A stretch of 35,849 nt of DNA from Trueperaceae bacterium (GCA_020431825.1 JAGQHN010000045.1:1-35849), one strand, 5' to 3'; positions 1 through 8,190 are shown, numbered from the stretch's first letter. The notes: a model not told the origin generated them from the sequence alone. Translations and numbers: made by a program.

Positions 1-485
1 GCGAGATTCGTGAAAAAGTTGCAGATGTCGTTATTTCTACCGATATCATTGTGGGCTTTCCGGGAGAAACCGAAGAAGATTTTGCTATGACCATGAGCCT
101 TTACGAAGAAGTGGCTTATGAGCATGCCTATATGTTTATTTATAGCGCCAGACCTGGCACGCCAAGCTACAAACACTTTGATGATATGCCAAGAGAGGTT
201 AAAACCGAGCGTCTTGGCAGATTGATTGAGCGGCAAAAAGAGTTTTCCTACCGGGCAAACAGTCGCTATGTAGGCAGAGAGCTTAGAGTGCTTATAAAAG
301 AGGTGGCGCAAAAAGGTGATTATGTGATGGGTCACTCTGACCAAAACCATACGGTTCTGGTTCCTAAAGATCAGGTGACGCGTATGGGCCTTTATGACGT
401 TACGATTGACTCGGTGACTCAGCACACCCTGTACGGAACAGTCAAAGGGTTTGAGACAAGCAGCATTCCTCTAATGATGGTTTAA
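1..485 (+). CDS. miaB: tRNA-2-methylthio-N6-dimethylallyladenosine synthase MiaB, 3' part
   Basis: Partial gene cut by the left edge of the window; the reading frame is open from base 3. The visible 160 residues hold the end of the radical-SAM barrel (STDIIVGFPGETEEDF, a hallmark of the MiaB/RimO family) followed by a C-terminal TRAM domain of about 65 residues starting near YVGRELRVLIKE. MiaB adds the methylthio group to i6A37 of tRNAs that read UNN codons, using two Fe-S clusters. The N-terminal cluster domain and the CxxxCxxC motif lie outside the window. RimO or MtaB are alternatives; the IVGFPGETEEDF context and short TRAM fit MiaB best. The stop is followed immediately by the GTG of the NUDIX gene. 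Confidence 0.88.
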   Translation, partial: EIREKVADVVISTDIIVGFPGETEEDFAMTMSLYEEVAYEHAYMFIYSARPGTPSYKHFDDMPREVKTERLGRLIERQKEFSYRANSRYVGRELRVLIKEVAQKGDYVMGHSDQNHTVLVPKDQVTRMGLYDVTIDSVTQHTLYGTVKGFETSSIPLMMV

Positions 486-917
486 GTGACAAGCCGCGAT
501 TTTACGGTTGCTGTTTTTGTTGTCTGGCAAGGCCAGACCTTACTTCATAAGCATAAAAAACTGGAGATGTGGCTGCCTTGTGGTGGTCATATTGAAAAAG
601 ATGAACTCCCGGATGAAGCAGCGGTCCGTGAGGTACTCGAGGAATCAGGTGTAGACATTGTACTGCTAGGAGAAAAGGCGCTTAACGTAAATTATCCCAG
701 GCAATTAGTCAGACCCAGAGGCATTCAACTCGAGCACATCAGCGAGGGGCATGAGCATATTGATTTAATTTACTTTGCCAAGCCTGTTGAAGGTTACATG
801 GGCTATTTACTCGAGTCAGACCCAAGTCTGGGCTGGTTTTCAAAGCCTGAAGCAGAAAAACTAGACTTAAATGAAGAGATCAGGGCGTGGCTCGAGCTTC
901 TCTGGCAAGAAATCTGA
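486..917 (+). CDS. NUDIX hydrolase
   Basis: 143-residue single-domain NUDIX protein. The full NUDIX box is present: G-x5-E-x7-REVLEESGV beginning at GGHIEKDE, so the metal-binding glutamates of REVLEE are intact. The family cleaves nucleoside diphosphates linked to another moiety (oxidised nucleotides, ADP-ribose, NADH, capped RNA); nothing here fixes the substrate. It starts with GTG directly after the miaB stop and in the same frame, with no good Shine-Dalgarno, so translational coupling to miaB is likely. The opening (TVAVFVVWQGQTLLHKHKKLEMWLPCGGHIE) is typical of small cytosolic housecleaning NUDIX enzymes. Confidence 0.85.
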   Translation: MTSRDFTVAVFVVWQGQTLLHKHKKLEMWLPCGGHIEKDELPDEAAVREVLEESGVDIVLLGEKALNVNYPRQLVRPRGIQLEHISEGHEHIDLIYFAKPVEGYMGYLLESDPSLGWFSKPEAEKLDLNEEIRAWLELLWQEI

Positions 918-996
918 ATAGGCTAAACAGGACTGACCAAACCTTTACATATTTTGCTGCCTGTAGAATAGAAATTTTTAAAAGTGGTATCACTGC

Positions 997-1018
997 AAAT
1001 GCTTCCGTGTGGCATTTT
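997..1018 (+). terminator. Weak hairpin after the miaB-NUDIX unit
   Basis: AAATGC (997-1002) pairs with GCATTT (1012-1017), followed by T and GTAG. The 6-bp stem lies 80 nt after the NUDIX stop. It could be a weak intrinsic terminator; the short stem and poor T-run keep this uncertain. Confidence 0.3.
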
Positions 1019-1161
1019 GTAGAGAATAGCCCTTTATTACGGTCTTAAAAAAACAAGTCATCTTTCTTTTTCCAACTTGAACCATTACTGCTTTTTGGCG
1101 AATTATCTATAAATGCCATTCCGAGACCCCTTTGTTAATGAGTAAAATCTTCATCTACAGC

Positions 1162-1167
1162 TATACT
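1162..1167 (+). promoter_or_regulatory. -10 box of the aldo/keto reductase operon
   Basis: TATACT about 35 nt upstream of the ATG at 1203. I see no good -35 at 16-18 bp. The ATG has a strong Shine-Dalgarno (AGGAGG at 1194-1199), so this is a conventional leadered start, unlike several other genes here. Confidence 0.4.
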
Positions 1168-1202
1168 TAAGCCAGCTAGCTTAAAACCTTCTAGGAGGCA
1201 GA

Positions 1203-2195
1203 ATGTATAGGGCAGATGAAGCGCGTTATCAGAGTATGCAGTACCGCCGAAGTGGCGAAAGTGGCTTAAACCTACCTGCGGTTTCGCTGGGTCTCTGGCA
1301 TAATTTTGGTCATGTGAGTTCTCTTGAAAATGCCAGAGGCATGCTGCGGACGGCTTTTGATTTAGGTATTACTCATTTTGATCTGGCCAATAACTATGGA
1401 CCTCCGTACGGCTCTGCTGAAGAAAATTTCGGCAAGCTTTTTAGACTTGACTTTAAACCTTGTAGAGATGAGCTTATTATCTCGACCAAGGCAGGCTATG
1501 ACATGTGGCCCGGCCCTTACGGAGACTGGGGCTCGAGAAAATACCTGCTTGCCAGCCTTGATCAAAGTTTGCAGCGTATGGGGCTTGATTATGTCGATAT
1601 TTTTTACTCGCATCGACCCGACCCTGAAACCCCTCTCGAAGAAACGATGGGGGCTCTGGCGAGTGCTGTGAGGCAGGGAAAAGCTCTGTATGTGGGCATT
1701 TCCAATTATCCTGCTGAGAGAACCCGGGAAGCTGCCCAAATGCTGCGGGAGCTTGGCGTACCCCTGCTCATTCATCAGTCACGCTACTCTATGCTGGACC
1801 GCTGGGTAGAGGCAGAGTTGCTTGAGGTACTGGGGCAAGAAGGTGTGGGTTGCATCCCCTTTTCTCCTTTGGCTCAGGGACTCTTATCTGACAAATATTT
1901 AAACGCAATTCCTGAAGGCTCGAGGATGAAAACATCCAGATTCCTTAAAGAAACCGCTCTGACAGAAGAGCGTTTGGCGCAGATCAGGGCGCTTAATCAC
2001 CTTGGTCAGGAGCGGGGTCAGAGTCTGGCGCAAATGGCGCTTGCCTGGGTTTTAAGGCAGACTGCTGTGACCTCTGTGCTGATTGGAGCGAGTAGCAGTG
2101 CGCAGATTAAAGAAAATGTTGAATCGTTAAACCAGCTTGAGTTTTCTTCTGAAGAGTTAGCAGCTATCGAAACGATCTTAGCGCCTGTCAAATAG
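1203..2195 (+). CDS. gpr: Aldo/keto reductase, YghZ/GpR type
   Basis: 330-residue AKR. The N-terminus (MQYRRSGESGLNLPAVSLG, then LWHNFG) closely matches what I recall of E. coli YghZ/GpR, an NADPH-dependent reductase of L-glyceraldehyde 3-phosphate and methylglyoxal. The tetrad is visible: Asp and Tyr in FDLANNYG, Lys in STKAGYDMWPGPYG, His in FYSHRPDP. The cofactor end shows IPFSPLAQGLLSDKYL and SVLIGASSSAQI. Length is normal for the family. The start is set by AGGAGG 4 nt before ATG. The histidine kinase gene begins 2 nt after the stop, so they are probably co-transcribed, hinting at a carbonyl or redox stress role. The E. coli name reflects similarity, not proven orthology. Confidence 0.87.
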   Translation: MYRADEARYQSMQYRRSGESGLNLPAVSLGLWHNFGHVSSLENARGMLRTAFDLGITHFDLANNYGPPYGSAEENFGKLFRLDFKPCRDELIISTKAGYDMWPGPYGDWGSRKYLLASLDQSLQRMGLDYVDIFYSHRPDPETPLEETMGALASAVRQGKALYVGISNYPAERTREAAQMLRELGVPLLIHQSRYSMLDRWVEAELLEVLGQEGVGCIPFSPLAQGLLSDKYLNAIPEGSRMKTSRFLKETALTEERLAQIRALNHLGQERGQSLAQMALAWVLRQTAVTSVLIGASSSAQIKENVESLNQLEFSSEELAAIETILAPVK

Positions 2196-2197
2196 CT

Positions 2198-4372
2198 ATG
2201 CTGGAAGAGCTTTCTTGTCTGGAAAAGCGGCTTGAGCGCTCCACTCGACTATTGCATTTATGTCAGCAAATCAGCTGGCAGCAGGGGCAGGGGCTCGAGG
2301 CTATTGCCAACACCGTTCTTGAGGGACTTCGTGAGCTAGACTTTGAAAACACTTCGCTATTTTTACGGGAGGGGGATGACCAGTTAAAGCTAGTTGCAAG
2401 CCGAGGAAAGTCCTCCGGGATTGCTTTTAGGCAAGGTTCCCCAATCTCATTTGGTAAAGAGGGCGCTACGGAAGCTGTCTTTATTGAAGATGTAAAATCG
2501 CAGCCTGTTTTTGAGGCTGGTCCAGACTTACCTGCCTTGCCATCAGCGCTGGTCGTACCGCTTTATGGTGAGCGGGAGTATTTGGGTGTACTGGTGTTTG
2601 GGCTGTCAGGCCGACCCCCAGAAGAAGATATTGAGGATATTAAGCTTCTTGCCAGTCATGCCTCCATGGCGATTGCAAATGCCAGACGTTTTGAATTTGA
2701 GAAAAGGCGGAGTGAAAAGCTCGAGCTTATTGCCAAAGTTGGGCAGCATATAGCGTCACGACTAAGTCATGAGGAATTGGTAACCAAAACGCTCGAGGAA
2801 TTACAGCAGCAGCTAGATTACGATCAGGTTGCCTTATTTCTCCTTGATCCGTCAGATGAGGCCTATCTCGTTTTACAAGCAAGAACAGGTCACGGGTCAA
2901 ATGAAATGACAGGAGTATACCGTCAGTCAATTAAGGAAGGCATACTCGGTCGGGTTGCCAGAGAGAGAAAAGCCCTGCTGGTTCATGATGTACAAAGACA
3001 TCCTGATTTTATTTCTATCCCTGATACATCAGACATCGTATCTGAGCTTTGCATACCCATCCTGCTCGAGGAAAAGCTTCTGGGGGTCTTAGATCTGGCA
3101 TCTTCTAAAACCCTTGCCGAGGAAGATAAGGGGGCAATTCAGATTATTGCTGACCAGCTGGCTGTCGCTATAGGTCATTCGGCTCTGTTTTCAGAAATTT
3201 CTAAACGGCTGGATGAGACCCATTTGCTCTATCAGGCGAGTCGCCAGATCAGTAGTGCCGTAACCCTCAGGGAGATCGCGCTTGCCTATCTTGAACTCGT
3301 TGCGTCTCAGGGGAAATACAACTGCACCATTGTTATCTATGAATATGATGCCCAAGGCGAAAGAAAGCGCTTAAATGTGCTGGGTCGCTGGCAACTTGAA
3401 CGCGGATTTATCCAGGAGCACGAAATTTATCCTTACTTTAAAGATGATTTTGACGAAATTCTGGACAGGGGTCAGGCAGTTCTAATGACAAACGTGTTAA
3501 CGGATTCAAGGGCTTCTCCCACTTTAAAAAAGGCTCAGAAAGACCGTCCAGCTCTAGCCATTATCCCGCTAATGGTGGCTGAAAAACGCATTGGACTGGT
3601 TACGTTAAACCACCCTAAACCTCATGACTGGCCAGAAGTTGAGCTGCGACCCTATCAGTTGACGGCGGCTCAACTTGCCGCTGCGATTTTTAGTCGCCAG
3701 CAGGCAGAGCAGGTTCGGCAGCAAGAGCAAGCCCTGGTTGCCCTGAATGAGCGGCAAAGATTGGCCAGAGACCTTCATGATTCGGTTAGTCAGCTCCTGT
3801 TCTCAATGGTCTTAATTGCCCAGTCCATTGGACCAGCCATGGAGCGCTCCGTAGCAGAAGGTGAAGCTCGAGTTTCAAGGTTACTCGAGCTTGCCCAGCA
3901 GAGTCGAGCAGAAATGCGGGCATTACTGGGAGAATTGCGACCAATGCACAGTTCTTTTGCCACCATGCCTGATTCTGTGATGCTGAGAAAACAAGGACTG
4001 GTTGCAACGCTCGAGCATCATTTGCGGAGACTGCCTGACAATCTTGGTTTGTCCCTGCAGACCTCAGGCTATCAGCCACAGCAAAGTGAGCATGAACAGG
4101 CGCTATTACGCATAAGCCAGGAAGCAGTTAACAATGTGGTTAAACATGCGGAGGCGAAAAGCATCATCATCAGGCTACACAGCGATGAAGAGGCATGCTA
4201 CCTTAGTATCAAAGATGATGGTCAGGGGTTTGATCGTTTGCCCCAGGAAGGCACTCATCTTGGGCTAACCCATATGCGTGAACGGACTGAAGCACTGGGT
4301 GGTACCTTAAAGATTGACTCTCGTAAAGGACACGGCTCTGAGGTGATGGTGCGTTTTCCCCTGAAAAATTAA
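2198..4372 (+). CDS. Soluble multi-GAF sensor histidine kinase (NarL-partner type)
   Basis: 724 residues with no signal peptide or membrane segment, so a cytosolic sensor. Order: a short coiled N-terminus; three GAF-like domains at roughly 25-165, 190-335 and 355-500; a linker helix; a HisKA_3 dimerisation domain with phospho-acceptor His527 in RLARDLHDSVSQ; and a HATPase_c domain near 630-722 with N box (QEAVNNVVKHAE), G1 box (IKDDGQGF) and G2 box (GLTHMRERTEALGG). HisKA_3 kinases usually pair with LuxR/NarL regulators, and exactly such a gene follows. GAF domains bind small molecules, haem, Fe-S or NO; the ligand cannot be read from sequence. No Shine-Dalgarno is seen, so translation probably couples to the reductase stop 2 nt upstream. 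Confidence 0.88.
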   Translation: MLEELSCLEKRLERSTRLLHLCQQISWQQGQGLEAIANTVLEGLRELDFENTSLFLREGDDQLKLVASRGKSSGIAFRQGSPISFGKEGATEAVFIEDVKSQPVFEAGPDLPALPSALVVPLYGEREYLGVLVFGLSGRPPEEDIEDIKLLASHASMAIANARRFEFEKRRSEKLELIAKVGQHIASRLSHEELVTKTLEELQQQLDYDQVALFLLDPSDEAYLVLQARTGHGSNEMTGVYRQSIKEGILGRVARERKALLVHDVQRHPDFISIPDTSDIVSELCIPILLEEKLLGVLDLASSKTLAEEDKGAIQIIADQLAVAIGHSALFSEISKRLDETHLLYQASRQISSAVTLREIALAYLELVASQGKYNCTIVIYEYDAQGERKRLNVLGRWQLERGFIQEHEIYPYFKDDFDEILDRGQAVLMTNVLTDSRASPTLKKAQKDRPALAIIPLMVAEKRIGLVTLNHPKPHDWPEVELRPYQLTAAQLAAAIFSRQQAEQVRQQEQALVALNERQRLARDLHDSVSQLLFSMVLIAQSIGPAMERSVAEGEARVSRLLELAQQSRAEMRALLGELRPMHSSFATMPDSVMLRKQGLVATLEHHLRRLPDNLGLSLQTSGYQPQQSEHEQALLRISQEAVNNVVKHAEAKSIIIRLHSDEEACYLSIKDDGQGFDRLPQEGTHLGLTHMRERTEALGGTLKIDSRKGHGSEVMVRFPLKN

Positions 4373-4390
4373 AGGGAGGTCTGCCGTAAC

Positions 4391-5038
4391 ATGGAAAAGC
4401 AGATTCGCGTTTTGGTGGTCGATGATCATGAAGTTGTAAGAGAGGGCATGCGGCTACTCCTTGGGGAAATAGCTGAAATTGAACTCGTTGGCCTGGCTGC
4501 AAGCGCAGCTGAAGCCCTAAGACAAGTTGATGTCTTAGCGCCAGATGTTTTGCTGGTAGATCTGGTCTTGCCAGATAAAGACGGGATTATGCTTACAACT
4601 GAGGTGCGGCAAAAGCGTCCAGAAATTCAGGTGATTATTCTGACCGGAAGTTTTGGCGATGATCTGCGTGTTGAGGAGGCGCTAAGAGCCGGTGCCATAG
4701 GGTATTTGCTCAAGGATATTTTAAAGGCTGACCTGATACACGCGATTAAACGAGGTGCTCAGGGCAAAGTAACGCTGCACCCTGAGGCGCAAGAGCAGTT
4801 ATTGAAAACAACTATGAAAGCACCAGATTTGCATTCAAGTCTGACCCCAAGAGAACTGGATGTTCTAAAACTTATTGGTTCGGGCCTTAGCAATAAGAAA
4901 ATAGCACAGAAGCTCGAGCTAAGTGAGGGTACGGTAAAAGGGTATGTAAGCATTGTTCTTGATAAACTAAGACTTGCTGATCGTACGCAGGCGGCACTTT
5001 ACGCACATAAACAGGGCCTAGCAGAGAGCCCTAATTAG
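4391..5038 (+). CDS. NarL/LuxR-family response regulator
   Basis: 215 residues. The receiver domain (about 5-120) has all key residues: acidic pair Asp11/Asp12 (VVDDHE), phospho-acceptor Asp57 (LLVDLVLPDKDG), Thr85 (IILTGS) and Lys108 (YLLKDI). A LuxR-type helix-turn-helix follows at about 150-210 (LTPRELDVLKLIGSGLSNKK, then SEGTVKGYVSIVLDKL). It lies 18 nt after the kinase gene with a Shine-Dalgarno (GGGAGGT) upstream, making a cognate pair with the three-GAF kinase. It probably regulates transcription of stress or redox genes; the target is unknown. Its last 21 nt overlap the 3' end of the convergent gene on the other strand. Confidence 0.9.
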   Translation: MEKQIRVLVVDDHEVVREGMRLLLGEIAEIELVGLAASAAEALRQVDVLAPDVLLVDLVLPDKDGIMLTTEVRQKRPEIQVIILTGSFGDDLRVEEALRAGAIGYLLKDILKADLIHAIKRGAQGKVTLHPEAQEQLLKTTMKAPDLHSSLTPRELDVLKLIGSGLSNKKIAQKLELSEGTVKGYVSIVLDKLRLADRTQAALYAHKQGLAESPN

Positions 5039-5479
5039 CTCGAGTCGCCAGCTAAGTACGCGAGACCCTTTATGGTAAAGCACGCCCCTAAGCTCATATT
5101 CACTTTCAAAAAGCTTGAGAAAGACCTCAAAACTCCGAAATTCATCATCTTTATTTTGCAGACTTAGTAAAAGTGTGGCGTCTATAGTACTGGCGTGACC
5201 GGTGAAATCGCCAAGTCGATTGGTATGCTCTTGCCACGTTAGGCTTTGGTCAGGGTTTTCAAAACTAACCATACTTTCCCTGAGAAGAATCGTCTCACCG
5301 CTATATCCCTGCTGAATCTTTGTACTGAGCCTGTATCCATCAGCTAATTTATGGATTTGAGTACAACCATTTACTAAAATTTTTCTTTGCTGATAAGCGT
5401 AGTAGCCAGAGAGAGACCAGCAAGTACTATCAAAGAAAAATGAGTATATAGAGAATGCGGGTTTCAGGGGTGAACTCAT
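5018..5479 (-). CDS. Hypothetical protein, possible beta-barrel/lipocalin-like fold
   Basis: 153 residues, no recognised family. It has no signal peptide. The sequence is rich in alternating beta-type segments (YYAYQQRKILVNG, GYRLSTKIQQGY, VFLKLFESEYELRGVLYHKG), like small lipid- or ligand-binding barrels, but I cannot name a domain. It converges with the response regulator and the 3' ends overlap by 21 nt. A CTCGAG at 5039-5044 encodes Leu-Glu near its C-terminus. ATG at 5479 is preceded by a poor Shine-Dalgarno and a TAAAAT box about 15 nt away. The alternative is a spurious open frame, but coding-like composition and the lack of another gene here favour a real one. Confidence 0.6.
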   Translation of the reverse strand: MSSPLKPAFSIYSFFFDSTCWSLSGYYAYQQRKILVNGCTQIHKLADGYRLSTKIQQGYSGETILLRESMVSFENPDQSLTWQEHTNRLGDFTGHASTIDATLLLSLQNKDDEFRSFEVFLKLFESEYELRGVLYHKGSRVLSWRLELIRALC

Positions 5480-5718
5480 AAGAATTATCCATCTATTTTA
5501 GAGATGCCACACGTATCTCGCATCTATCTTTTGTTAGGGCTTTTACTGAGCTGGCTACGGAAGCTGATTTCGTGATTTTCTACATTTCATAAAACCTGCA
5601 AACTTTGTCAGGACTGCGATTTGGAGAGAGCGTTTTGTAATAGCAATATATTCTGGATAAGGCCCCCTGCGTGCACCCCAAATTGTTATATGTTCATAAG
5701 AGTTTTCTCTGGCTTTGC

Positions 5719-5755
5719 AAACCCTGATATGCCTTTACCATCGGGGTTTTGTTAT
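5719..5755 (+). terminator. Orphan intrinsic-terminator-like hairpin
   Basis: AAACCCTGAT (5719-5728) pairs with ATCGGGGTTT (5740-5749) with one G-U pair, 11-nt loop, followed by TGTTATTT. The nearest upstream plus-strand gene ends almost 700 nt away, and the gene between lies on the other strand. It may end a small RNA. Confidence 0.5.
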
Positions 5756-5917
5756 TTCTGGCCAGGGAAGGTTGACTAATGTGAAGTTGCTGAAAGAGAG
5801 AAGTTCAAAACGCTCGAGTACGGTGCTAAGTTCAAACTTCAACCTGACAATAGATAAGAGTCTAAATACTTCTTAATAAAAGCACCAAAGAAATTCAACG
5901 AAATCTAAACAATTGCC

Positions 5918-5926
5918 TGTTACACT
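5918..5926 (+). promoter_or_regulatory. Extended -10 promoter of apbE
   Basis: TG-T-TACACT fits an extended -10 (TGnTAnnnT). The predicted transcript starts near 5933, which rules out the upstream TTG at 5913 and supports ATG 5943 or 5952 as the apbE start. Confidence 0.45.
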
Positions 5927-5942
5927 GCTGGTGTTAGAGGTT

Positions 5943-6923
5943 ATGAAGTCAATGTTGTATAAATCTTTTTCTCATATCAGCCGAATTATTCAAGGGATTG
6001 GTCCATTCAGGACTCTGCCAAAAGTCAGGCAGTCTTTTGTTTATGAAAATGTTTTAGGTACGCGGCTCGAGCTTGGTTTTTATACAACTGGAACTAAGCC
6101 AGATGCCGTAGTAGAAAAGATTCTGGCAGAGACAGACCGACTCGAGGCGGTCTTTAGTCGCTTCAAGCCAGATAGTGAGTTAAACAAATGGCTCACCTCC
6201 GGAGCTGCTAGGGTTTCCCCTGATTTGGGCTGGCTTCTGGAAACATCTGAACTGTGGCGGCAACGGACAGGGGGAGCCTTTCATCCGGGGGTTGATGGCT
6301 TAACAAGGCTCTGGCAAAGGGCTGAAACTTCAGGGGCTGAACCCGGTAGTCAAGAAATCTTAGCTTTGCTCGAGCCCCTAAAAGAAAGTTTTGTCCATCT
6401 AAAAGGTGAACGAGCCACGAAGCTATTTCCTGAAGGCTTAAGCTTTAATGCCATTGCCAAAGGGCGCATCGTTGATCTTGCCGCAGAACTAGGTGCAGAC
6501 ATTGCGGAGGAGATCGTGCTAAATGTAGGCGGAGATTTGAGGCATATTGGCAGCAAGACTTTGAAAGTTGACATCGTAAAACCCGGTAAGGTTGCCGATA
6601 ACAGTCAGTCTTTCTTAACTTTAAACATCAGTAATCAGGCAGTAGCCAGCAGTGGGGGAGCAGTTCGTGGCTTCAAGATTGGGGGCAGGCATTTTTCGCA
6701 TGTGATTGATCCCAGAACAGGCTGGCCTGTTAAAACCGAAGTTGCGGTTTCGGTGATTGCGCCAGATTGTGCTACCGCAGATGTACTGGCTACGGCATTT
6801 TCGGTTATGTCACCTAAAGAAAGCCTCGAGCTAGCCGACAGTTTAGAAACGGTGGGTTGTTTAATCATGTCAGCAGATGGAGAAAAGCTTAGCAATGCTT
6901 ATTTTGATCGTCATATTGCCTAA
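5943..6923 (+). CDS. apbE: FAD:protein FMN transferase (ApbE)
   Basis: 326 residues from ATG 5943; the frame also allows TTG 5913 and ATG 5952. ApbE transfers FMN from FAD to a Thr or Ser of exported redox proteins. Family landmarks in order: SRFKPDSELNKW, FHPGVDGLTRLW, SFNAIAKGRIVDLAAE, LNVGGDLRHIG, AVASSGGAVRGF, HVIDPRTGWPV, and the metal-binding Asp region CATADVLATAFSV. There is no clear lipobox or cleavable signal in the N-terminus (MLYKSFSHISRIIQG), so it may act in the cytoplasm or as an anchored form. The DUF2271 gene follows after 12 nt and a PepSY-like gene after that, giving a compact flavin-linked redox operon. One CTCGAG lies in the loop encoding LEAVF. Confidence 0.9.
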   Translation: MKSMLYKSFSHISRIIQGIGPFRTLPKVRQSFVYENVLGTRLELGFYTTGTKPDAVVEKILAETDRLEAVFSRFKPDSELNKWLTSGAARVSPDLGWLLETSELWRQRTGGAFHPGVDGLTRLWQRAETSGAEPGSQEILALLEPLKESFVHLKGERATKLFPEGLSFNAIAKGRIVDLAAELGADIAEEIVLNVGGDLRHIGSKTLKVDIVKPGKVADNSQSFLTLNISNQAVASSGGAVRGFKIGGRHFSHVIDPRTGWPVKTEVAVSVIAPDCATADVLATAFSVMSPKESLELADSLETVGCLIMSADGEKLSNAYFDRHIA

Positions 6924-6935
6924 AGGAGTTTCATT

Positions 6936-7523
6936 ATGGAAATAAATTCAAAGTCTCGTTATATCAGTCGCAGAAGTTTCATTAAAAAGACATCAGCTGC
7001 CCTTTTAGCGCTTTCCTTTGGAGGCAAATCCCTCCTTGCTCAGTCATCAACCTTGCCAGAAAATATGGAAATGGCCCTTGATTTTTCAGTGATTGCGCCT
7101 GGAAACAGTCGTTACCGTAATCCTTATGTGGCAGTCTGGGTTGAAGACGCTGAGGGGCAGGCGGTTAAAACGCTTGCACTCTGGTTTCAACAGGGCAAAG
7201 GTCAGCGCTGGCTGCCTGATCTGGTGCGCTGGTATCGGGATGAGCAAAAGCGTAAGAGCGTAGATGGGGGAGACCTGGCCAGCACGGTCTCGAGCCCTAC
7301 CAGGCTTCCCGGGTCATACTCGCTGGTGTGGGACGGTCTTAATGATAAGGGCGAAGCTGTTCCCCTTGGTGACTACTATGTCTGTGTAGAAATGGCAAGA
7401 GAGCACGGACCTTACTATCTGATTCGTGAACTTGTTAGCTTGGGCAATGATGCCTTTTCTGCTACCCTGGCTGGTGGATCTGAATTAGGAGATGTCAACC
7501 TTGAGTACCGCAGCCGCGCATAA
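6936..7523 (+). CDS. Tat-exported DUF2271 protein
   Basis: 195 residues. A twin-arginine signal is clear: SRRSFIKK at 11-18, then the hydrophobic ALLALSFGG and a plausible cleavage after LLAQS. The mature part matches DUF2271: YVAVWVED, a middle RWYRDE, then LPGSYSLVWDG, the GDYYVCVEMAREHG motif and the closing strand. The segment before the PG motif reads V118-S-S-P-T122-R; I recall many relatives having a TGAT-like sequence here that resembles an FMN-attachment site, so Thr122 is worth checking. Strong Shine-Dalgarno (AAAGGAG) before ATG. The Tat route suggests the protein is folded, perhaps cofactor-loaded, before export. Its 3' end overlaps the next gene by 32 nt. Confidence 0.82.
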   Translation: MEINSKSRYISRRSFIKKTSAALLALSFGGKSLLAQSSTLPENMEMALDFSVIAPGNSRYRNPYVAVWVEDAEGQAVKTLALWFQQGKGQRWLPDLVRWYRDEQKRKSVDGGDLASTVSSPTRLPGSYSLVWDGLNDKGEAVPLGDYYVCVEMAREHGPYYLIRELVSLGNDAFSATLAGGSELGDVNLEYRSRA

Positions 7524-8139
7524 ACCTAAAGCACCTGTAAGAGCTAAAGGTCGTCCCTTTCCTACCCAGTTTTATATGCTGGCGCGCTGGCTACATGTTT
7601 ATATTTCTATGGCTACGCTCCTCTTGGTTTTGTTCTTTTCACTAACGGGTATTACGCTTAACCATCCTGACCTTATGTTTGGGTCACAACCCGTGACCAA
7701 CTATGTCGAAGGAACTCTGCCAGAAGGCTCGGTTGCGGGTGAGCAGGTTGACTGGCTAAAAATATCTGAGTTTTTGCGCAATGAGCAGGGCGTTCACGGC
7801 AAAGTATCAGATTACCGTAATGATGCAGCAGAAGGTCAGATTAGTTTTAGTGCTCCTGGCTACTCTGCCAACGCCTTTTTTGATATGGATACGGGAAGCT
7901 ATAGCCTAAGTACCGATGCCCAGGGTTGGGTTGCCGTCCTTAATGATTTGCACCGTGGCAGAGACGGTGGATCTGTTTGGACATGGGTCGTTGATTTATC
8001 TGCTCTCTTTTTAACCCTGGTGGCGGTTACAGGTTTAGCTCTCTTGCTGGTGCTTAAGAAAATAAGATTAAAAGGACTGCTTACCATAGCAGGTGGCAGC
8101 ATTCTCAGCATTGTTCTGATTGTTCTGGCTATAAAGTAA
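7492..8139 (+). CDS. PepSY-associated transmembrane protein
   Basis: 215 residues. A basic N-terminus leads into TM1 (WLHVYISMATLLLVLFFSLT) with GITLNHPD just after it, the classic PepSY_TM opening. A periplasmic PepSY-like domain follows (about 75-150, including a DMDTGSYSLST strand and LNDLHRGRDGG), then TM2 (WVVDLSALFLTLVAVTGLAL) and TM3 near the C-terminus. His residues flanking TM1 and in DLHRG are typical of the haem- or quinone-linked members. It overlaps the DUF2271 gene by 32 nt and ends the apbE operon, so it is the likely membrane electron carrier of a three-part flavin redox module. Not a full-length PepSY reductase such as iron-uptake types. Confidence 0.82.
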   Translation: MSTLSTAAAHKPKAPVRAKGRPFPTQFYMLARWLHVYISMATLLLVLFFSLTGITLNHPDLMFGSQPVTNYVEGTLPEGSVAGEQVDWLKISEFLRNEQGVHGKVSDYRNDAAEGQISFSAPGYSANAFFDMDTGSYSLSTDAQGWVAVLNDLHRGRDGGSVWTWVVDLSALFLTLVAVTGLALLLVLKKIRLKGLLTIAGGSILSIVLIVLAIK

Positions 8140-8150
8140 CGTTTGTGAGC

Positions 8151-8190
8151 AAAACATCCCCAGTTCTGGAATAGGACTGGGGATGTTTTA
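8151..8190. terminator. Strong bidirectional terminator of the apbE operon
   Basis: Perfect 14-bp stem AAAACATCCCCAGT (8151-8164) with ACTGGGGATGTTTT (8176-8189), loop of 11 nt, A-tract and T-tract on opposite sides. It starts 11 nt after the PepSY-gene stop and can also act on the opposing dnaE transcript. Confidence 0.92.

Larger units (their letters stand above)
5480..5942. other. Intergenic region with an orphan terminator and a candidate small RNA
   Basis: Divergent gap between the unknown minus-strand gene and apbE. It contains an AT-rich patch with TATATT near 5648, then about 95 nt ending in a terminator-like hairpin (5719-5750) that serves no protein gene. It also holds one CTCGAG (5813-5818), two AAGTTCAAA copies about 30 nt apart, and the apbE promoter at its right end. 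No tRNA or riboswitch was recognised. Confidence 0.4.

Noticed and set aside
5480..5942. FMN riboswitch upstream of apbE
   Set aside because: None of the conserved RFN-element segments are visible; the hairpin at 5719-5750 looks like a simple terminator.
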